A stretch of 43,125 nucleotides of DNA from Burkholderia singularis (GTDB lineage: Bacteria > Pseudomonadota > Gammaproteobacteria > Burkholderiales > Burkholderiaceae). The stretch covers positions 1 through 43,125 of the forward strand of contig NZ_FXAN01000069.1 in assembly GCF_900176645.1 (NCBI RefSeq). The letters run 5' to 3'. Under the pieces are notes generated by a model. It was not told where the DNA came from and ran no database searches. It worked only from the letters and a program-made list of their open reading frames with translations. Positions 38,768 to 43,125 of the stretch are shown here, in pieces; position 1 is the stretch's first letter; each line of letters starts with the position of its first letter. The translations under genes and the position numbers were made by a program.

Positions 38768-39547
38768 ATGGCAGAACCCACCCTCGGCGTGGCCCTCATC
38801 GCCCTCAACGCATCGGCGCGGCTCGCGCAGTGCCTCGACGCGCTGTCGTTCGCCGACGACGTCGTCGTCATCGACGGCGGCAGCACCGACGGCACCGCCG
38901 CCATCGCCCGCGCGCACGGCGCACGCGTCATCGTGCAAACCGACTGGCCGGGATTCGGCCCGCAGAAAAACCGCGCGATCGCCGAGCTGTCGACCGACTG
39001 GATTCTGTCGATCGACACCGACGAAGTCGTATCGCCCGAGCTAGCCGCGTCGATCCGCGCGGCGCTCGCCGCGCCCGCCGCGTCCGTCTACGCGCTCGAC
39101 CGGCTGTCGAGCTTTTGCGGCGCGTGGGTGCGCCACAGCGGCTGGTATCCGGACTGGGTGCCGCGGCTCTTTCGCCGCGGCGCGGCGCGCTTCTCCGACG
39201 ATCTGGTCCACGAACGGCTGATATTCGACGGCGCTCCGGCACGGCTACCGGGTAAGCTGTTTCACTATTCATACGAGAATTTCGAGACGGTGCTGCGCAA
39301 GATCGACTCGTATTCGACTGCCGGCGCGCGCCAGCGGCACGCGGCGGGCCGGCGCGGCAGCCTCGCCCAGGCGCTCGCGCGCGGCGCCTGGGCGTTCGTG
39401 CGCACCTACGTGCTGCAACGCGGCTTTCTCGACGGGCGCACCGGCCTGATGCTTGCCGTGTCGAACGCCGAAGGAACGTATTACCGCTATTTGAAGCTGA
39501 TGCTGATGCACGACGCGCCGAGCGTGCCGCGCGAGGACCGGCCATGA
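38768..39547 (+). CDS. Family 2 glycosyltransferase (WaaE-like)
   Basis: A 259-residue cytosolic/peripheral GT2 enzyme. GT-A motifs VALIALNASARL, VVVIDGGSTDGTAAIA and the metal-binding IDTDE; then VPRLFRRGAARFSDDLVHERL, as in WaaE/KdtX-type LPS-core transferases that add glucose to heptose I. The C-terminal part has YYRYLKLMLM. SD is weak. Its stop overlaps the next gene's ATG (ATGA). The exact acceptor is inference from family and position. Confidence 0.87.
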   Translation: MAEPTLGVALIALNASARLAQCLDALSFADDVVVIDGGSTDGTAAIARAHGARVIVQTDWPGFGPQKNRAIAELSTDWILSIDTDEVVSPELAASIRAALAAPAASVYALDRLSSFCGAWVRHSGWYPDWVPRLFRRGAARFSDDLVHERLIFDGAPARLPGKLFHYSYENFETVLRKIDSYSTAGARQRHAAGRRGSLAQALARGAWAFVRTYVLQRGFLDGRTGLMLAVSNAEGTYYRYLKLMLMHDAPSVPREDRP

Positions 39548-40377
39548 CTCGCGATCCGCTCATTACCGTGGTGATCACCACCTACAATCGCCCCGATGCG
39601 CTCGAATTGGTGCTGAACGGCTGCGTCGCGCAAACCGACCGCCACTTCGAGATCGTGATCGCCGACGACGGCTCGGGCGCGCCGACGCGCGAGACAATCG
39701 AACGGATTGCCGCGCGCGCCCCGGTGCCGATCGCGCATGTCTGGCAGACCGACGAAGGCTTTCGCGCGGCGGCAAGCCGCAACAAGGGCATCGCCCGCGC
39801 GCGCGGCGACTACCTGATCTTTCTCGACGGCGACTGCGTGCCGCAACGCGATTTCGTCGCGCGCCACCGCACGCTCGCCGCGCCGCGCACCGTGGTGACA
39901 GGCAGCCGCATTCTGCTGTCGCCGCGCCTGACGCAACAGGCGCTCGCGCGGCGCCTGCCGCTCGATGCGCAACCCGCGTCGTTCTGGCTGCGCGAGCGCG
40001 CGACGGGCGGAATCAACAAAGTGCTGCCGCTCGTCGTGAAACTGCCCGATCTGCCGCAGCGGCGCGTCAAGGGCTTCGTCTGGCGCGGCATCAAGACCTG
40101 CAATCTCGCCGTCTGGCGCAGCGACGCGTTCGCCGTCAACGGTTTCGACGAAACGTTCACCGGCTGGGGCCACGAGGACGCGGACTTCGTCGCGCGGCTG
40201 CACAACGCGGGCGTCGCGCGCAAGCGCGGCTTCTGGGCGACCGAAGTGCTGCATCTTTGGCATCGCGAAGCGTCGCGCGAGCGCGAGGGACCCAATCACG
40301 CGAAGGTGCTCGCGCGGCTCGCGAACGGCAGCACCCGCGCGGAGTGCGGCCTCGACGAACTCGCGCCGGCGCCGTAA
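39544..40377 (+). CDS. Family 2 glycosyltransferase with GT7-like C terminus
   Basis: A 277-residue glycosyltransferase. GT-A core: ITVVITTYNRPDALELVLNG, EIVIADDGSG, ASRNKGIARARGDYLIFLDGDC (DxD-like DGD). The C-terminal NGFDETFTGWGHEDADFVARL matches the galactosyltransferase-like (Glyco_transf_7C) region. Likely adds an LPS-core or O-antigen-related sugar; donor unknown. Starts inside the previous gene's stop (ATGA). Confidence 0.9.
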   Translation: MTRDPLITVVITTYNRPDALELVLNGCVAQTDRHFEIVIADDGSGAPTRETIERIAARAPVPIAHVWQTDEGFRAAASRNKGIARARGDYLIFLDGDCVPQRDFVARHRTLAAPRTVVTGSRILLSPRLTQQALARRLPLDAQPASFWLRERATGGINKVLPLVVKLPDLPQRRVKGFVWRGIKTCNLAVWRSDAFAVNGFDETFTGWGHEDADFVARLHNAGVARKRGFWATEVLHLWHREASREREGPNHAKVLARLANGSTRAECGLDELAPAP

Positions 40378-40424
40378 CGCACGCGCGTTGACCTACTACT
40401 CTCCCCTTTTTCCGGAGCGATGAA

Positions 40425-41738
40425 TTGCAACTCTCGATGAAGCTCGCCCCTCACGACGCGTCGCGGCGTCTGACCGCCGCGCGCGCCTGCGCGGTGGCCG
40501 CGCTGTGCAGCGTGCCGCTGTCGACGGCGCTCACCAACATCATGTGCGCGCTGTTCGTGCTCACGCTCGTCAGCTCGCCCGAATTCTGGCGTCGGTTGCC
40601 GTCGATGCCGCGCCACCGGTCCGCGCTCGCCGCGCTGCTGCTGTTCGCCGCGCTCGCCGCAAGCGTCGCCTATAGCGTCGCACCGCAGCAGGAGGCGTGG
40701 TCATGGGTCGGTAAGTACGTGAAGCTGCTTGCATTGCCGCTCGCCGTCATCGCGTTCAAGGATTCGGGCTGGCAGAAGATCGCCTGCTGGAGCCTGTTCG
40801 TCACGCTCATCACGGTCACCGTGCTGTCGACGACCAATTATCTCGGGCTGACCGCGATCGGCCCCGCGCATATCGCGGGCGAGCCGCTCTCGCGTGCGTG
40901 GGTGTTCAAGAATCACATCGCCGCCGGCATGCTGGGCGCGCTGCTGTTCTATCAAGCCGCCGATTTCGCGCTCGCCGCCGGCAGCCGCCGCGCGCGCGCG
41001 ATCTTCGCCGCGATCGCGCTGCTCACGCTCGTCAACGTGCTCGTGATGCTGCAAGGCCGCACCGGGCAAATCGTCGCGATTCTCTTCGTGTTCGCCATCG
41101 CCGCGCGCTATGCGCTGCAGCATCGCGACGCGCTGTGCCCCCGCCCGCTGCTGCTCGGCATCGGCATCGCCGCAGCAGCGGCGGCCGTGATCGTCGTCGC
41201 CTGCACGATGCCCGGCGAGCGGATGATGAAGGTCGTCAGCGAAGTGCGCGAGTATCGCGAATCGAACGCGGTCACCTCGACCGGCCTACGCGTCGAGTGG
41301 TATCGCAAGAGCCTGGAATTGATCGAGGCGCGGCCCGTGATCGGCTACGGTGCGGGCGGCCTCGGCACGGAATTCGAGAAGCTGACGGCGGGCAAGACCG
41401 GCGCGCAGGGCGAACTCACGCACAACCCGCACAATGAATATCTGCTGATGGCGGTGCAGCTCGGCGTGATTGGCGCCGCGCTGTTCGTCTACCTATTGGC
41501 CCGGATCGGGCGGGACGCGGCCACGCTCGAGCCGCGCTCGCGCCATCTGCTGCTCGCGTGGCTGTTCGCGTTCGCGCTCGGCTGTCTCGCGAATTCGATG
41601 CTCCTCGACTTCACCGAAGGGCATCTGCTCACGCTGCTTGCCGGCATCCTGCTTGGCTGCGGCTGGCGCGACCAGGCGGCCGGCGCCCGCGACGCGGTTA
41701 CGGCGAGCACCCCAGCATCCGCGCCGCCACGCCAATGA
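40425..41738 (+). CDS. waaL: O-antigen ligase family protein
   Basis: A 437-residue polytopic membrane protein of the Wzy/WaaL type, expected to join O-antigen from undecaprenyl-PP to lipid A-core in the periplasm. About twelve hydrophobic segments; the large periplasmic loop has RVEWYRKSLELIEARPVIGYGAGGLGTEFEK and the conserved HNPHNEYLLMAVQLG. A GGAG SD 8 nt before TTG 40425 favours that start over ATG 40437. An overlapping out-of-frame ATG at 40420 would give a six-codon peptide ending at the ATGA of the second start. Confidence 0.88.
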   Translation: MQLSMKLAPHDASRRLTAARACAVAALCSVPLSTALTNIMCALFVLTLVSSPEFWRRLPSMPRHRSALAALLLFAALAASVAYSVAPQQEAWSWVGKYVKLLALPLAVIAFKDSGWQKIACWSLFVTLITVTVLSTTNYLGLTAIGPAHIAGEPLSRAWVFKNHIAAGMLGALLFYQAADFALAAGSRRARAIFAAIALLTLVNVLVMLQGRTGQIVAILFVFAIAARYALQHRDALCPRPLLLGIGIAAAAAAVIVVACTMPGERMMKVVSEVREYRESNAVTSTGLRVEWYRKSLELIEARPVIGYGAGGLGTEFEKLTAGKTGAQGELTHNPHNEYLLMAVQLGVIGAALFVYLLARIGRDAATLEPRSRHLLLAWLFAFALGCLANSMLLDFTEGHLLTLLAGILLGCGWRDQAAGARDAVTASTPASAPPRQ

Positions 41739-42834
41739 CGCGGCTCGCGGCCAGCTCCGTCAGGCACGCACTCGGGCTGTCGAGGCGGCGCTCGCACCCT
41801 TCGAGCTTGCACGGCACGCACGCGCCCTCGCCCTGCAGCAGATAGACGTTGCCGCGCTGCGCCGAGCCGCGCAGCGGCCACGGATCGTTGCCGGGCGGCC
41901 AGCCGTTCGGCCAGGGCCCCCAGCGCACCGGGTCCGACGGGCCGAACAGCGCGATCGTCGGCACGCCCGTCGCGGCCGCGACGTGCGTCGCGCCGGTATC
42001 CGGCCCGATAAAGAGCCGCGCGCGGCGATACAGTTCCGCGCTTTCGGCAAACGACAGCTTCCCGACCAGATTCAGCACCGGCTCGCCCGCCATCTCGGCG
42101 ACGCGCGCCGCATAGTCGAGCTCGGCCTGCGCCGGCCCGCCCGACAGCGCAACCGCGAAGCCGCGCGCGCGCAGCCAGCGGATCAGCTCGGCCCAGCCGT
42201 CGATCCGCCAGCGCTTGTATTCGAACATCGGCACCGGATGCACGACGACGAGCGCCTGCCCCGCCTGCCGCGCGGCAGGCGCGACGAGACTCGCATCGAA
42301 GCGCGCATGCCGCGCCGGATCGTCGCCGAAGCCGGGCGCGACGACCTGCGCATGCGGCTCGATACCGAGCACGGCCGCGAGCGCCAGGCTGCTGCTGACG
42401 GTATGCACCGACTCGTGCCGATTGAGGGCGATACGGTGGAGCATGAAGCGATTGAGCAGCGTCACGCGGTCCGGATCGACGAGGCCGACGCGCTTCTTGC
42501 CGGCGAAGAAGCTATAGAAGCGCGGCCGGTCCGAACTGAGCGCCGCGCATGCGAGGTCATAGCGGCGCCAGATCCTCATCGCATCGCGCAAGCGCTCGCC
42601 GAACTTCGCACGCTGCGCGACGACGATCACCCGCCGCACGTCCGGATTGCCTTCGAGCACGCCTTCGGTGCCGCGAAACACCAGCATGTCGATCTGCGCG
42701 CCGGGCCAACGCGCCTTCAGCGAACGCACGAGCGGCGTGGTCAGCAAGACGTCGCCAATCCGGCGCGGGCTGCAGACGAGAATGGTACGGGGCGGGCGAT
42801 CGGGAGCAAACAAGGCGGCCAAGGGACGATCCAT
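41698..42834 (-). CDS. Family 9 glycosyltransferase (heptosyltransferase-like)
   Basis: A 378-residue GT-B enzyme of the ADP-heptose:LPS heptosyltransferase family. N-terminal TILVCSPRRIGDVLLTTPLVRSLK, middle VVVHPVPMFEYKRW, and the nucleotide-binding GPDTGATHVAAATGVP followed by TIALFGPSDPVRWGP. Cys residues in the C-terminal CVPCKLEGCERR are typical of the group. ATG 42834 begins MDRPLAALF; a GTG 14 codons earlier is possible, and neither has a clear SD. The 3' end overlaps waaL by 41 bp, convergently. Confidence 0.9.
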   Translation of the reverse strand: MDRPLAALFAPDRPPRTILVCSPRRIGDVLLTTPLVRSLKARWPGAQIDMLVFRGTEGVLEGNPDVRRVIVVAQRAKFGERLRDAMRIWRRYDLACAALSSDRPRFYSFFAGKKRVGLVDPDRVTLLNRFMLHRIALNRHESVHTVSSSLALAAVLGIEPHAQVVAPGFGDDPARHARFDASLVAPAARQAGQALVVVHPVPMFEYKRWRIDGWAELIRWLRARGFAVALSGGPAQAELDYAARVAEMAGEPVLNLVGKLSFAESAELYRRARLFIGPDTGATHVAAATGVPTIALFGPSDPVRWGPWPNGWPPGNDPWPLRGSAQRGNVYLLQGEGACVPCKLEGCERRLDSPSACLTELAASRVIGVAARMLGCSP

Positions 42835-42943
42835 CGAGCGGGCGGTTGTGGCTGGCAATGTACCCGATTCCGCCACGCGGCGTGCGGCCGCGCGCGGAAC
42901 CGGCGAATCGGATACGGCGCTTCGGACAGGCTTCGCGCGGCGC

Positions 42944-43125
42944 TCAGTACGCGATCTCGACCGCGCTCTCGCCGAACGCCGCGCGCAGTTCCGCGAGCAG
43001 CGTGTCGCTCGGCTTCACGCGCCACGCGTCGCTCAAACGCACTTCGCCCTGCGCGCGTTGATTACGGTAGATGATCTGCACCGCGAGGCCGTTCGGCAAC
43101 GGCGGCTGCGCCCGCCGCCCGCCGT
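42944..43125 (-). CDS. dnaE: Probable DNA polymerase III alpha subunit, C-terminal end
   Basis: The last 60 codons of a minus-strand gene running off the window. The end reads PNGLAVQIIYRNQRAQGEVR, then LSDAWRVKPSDTLLAELRAA and a final FGESAVEIAY. A V-x-I-x-YRN segment followed by DAWRVKPSDTLL and a terminal aromatic residue resembles the C-terminal OB/tau-binding region of beta-proteobacterial DnaE. That is my best reading from memory; the fragment is short, and the identification is tentative. It is 5' open and lies 109 bp from the heptosyltransferase start. Confidence 0.55.
   Translation of the reverse strand, partial: GGRRAQPPLPNGLAVQIIYRNQRAQGEVRLSDAWRVKPSDTLLAELRAAFGESAVEIAY

Overview
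The window is GC-rich bacterial chromosome with dense coding on both strands, ATGA start/stop overlaps, Shine-Dalgarno (SD) starts and many short tandem repeats. Protein families and gene order (kdpFABC-DE, hemF-nadD-rsfS-rlmH-maf-rng, an msbA/core-LPS glycosyltransferase/O-antigen ligase cluster) point to a beta-proteobacterium, most likely Burkholderia of the pseudomallei/thailandensis/mallei group. The species call is inference from family resemblance; no database was consulted.

Layout. 1-454: an 8-bp VNTR and a non-coding leader. 455-2416 (+): an ArnT/PMT-type membrane glycosyltransferase. 2894-9358 (-): a run of small housekeeping or accessory genes (DUF924, AlaX editing protein, truncated haemoglobin, FtsX-like permease, DUF4126 membrane protein, SugE/Gdx exporter, DUF333 protein). 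The SugE/Gdx gene has a leader with two ACGA-loop hairpins, the hallmark of a guanidine-II (mini-ykkC) riboswitch. 9636-18329 (-): a full potassium-responsive kdp locus. It includes kdpF (30 codons) and, ahead of it, a further 35-codon membrane ORF; three phased TTTACG boxes lie upstream, and a terminator separates kdpC from kdpDE. 18508-21246 (-): quinone oxidoreductase, methylglyoxal synthase and an SDR protein lacking the usual catalytic Tyr/Lys. 21419-29697 (+): upp, a YebC-family regulator, purD, then hemF-nadD-rsfS-rlmH-maf-rng.

29700-33420 is different in character: a frameshifted MOSC-domain remnant, then an AT-richer segment carrying an 804-aa protein (30263-32677, -) with an amidoligase-like signature and a Ser-rich N terminus, preceded by a coupled 50-codon ORF. 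It looks horizontally acquired and is the best candidate for undescribed biology.

33738-36558 (+) is a three-gene overlapping unit: PRC-barrel lipoprotein, MFS transporter and short FUSC protein. 36644-42834 is an LPS core/O-antigen region: msbA (-), two family-2 glycosyltransferases and an O-antigen ligase (+), and a family-9 heptosyltransferase-like gene (-) whose 3' end overlaps the ligase. The window ends inside the 3' end of a minus-strand gene, probably dnaE.
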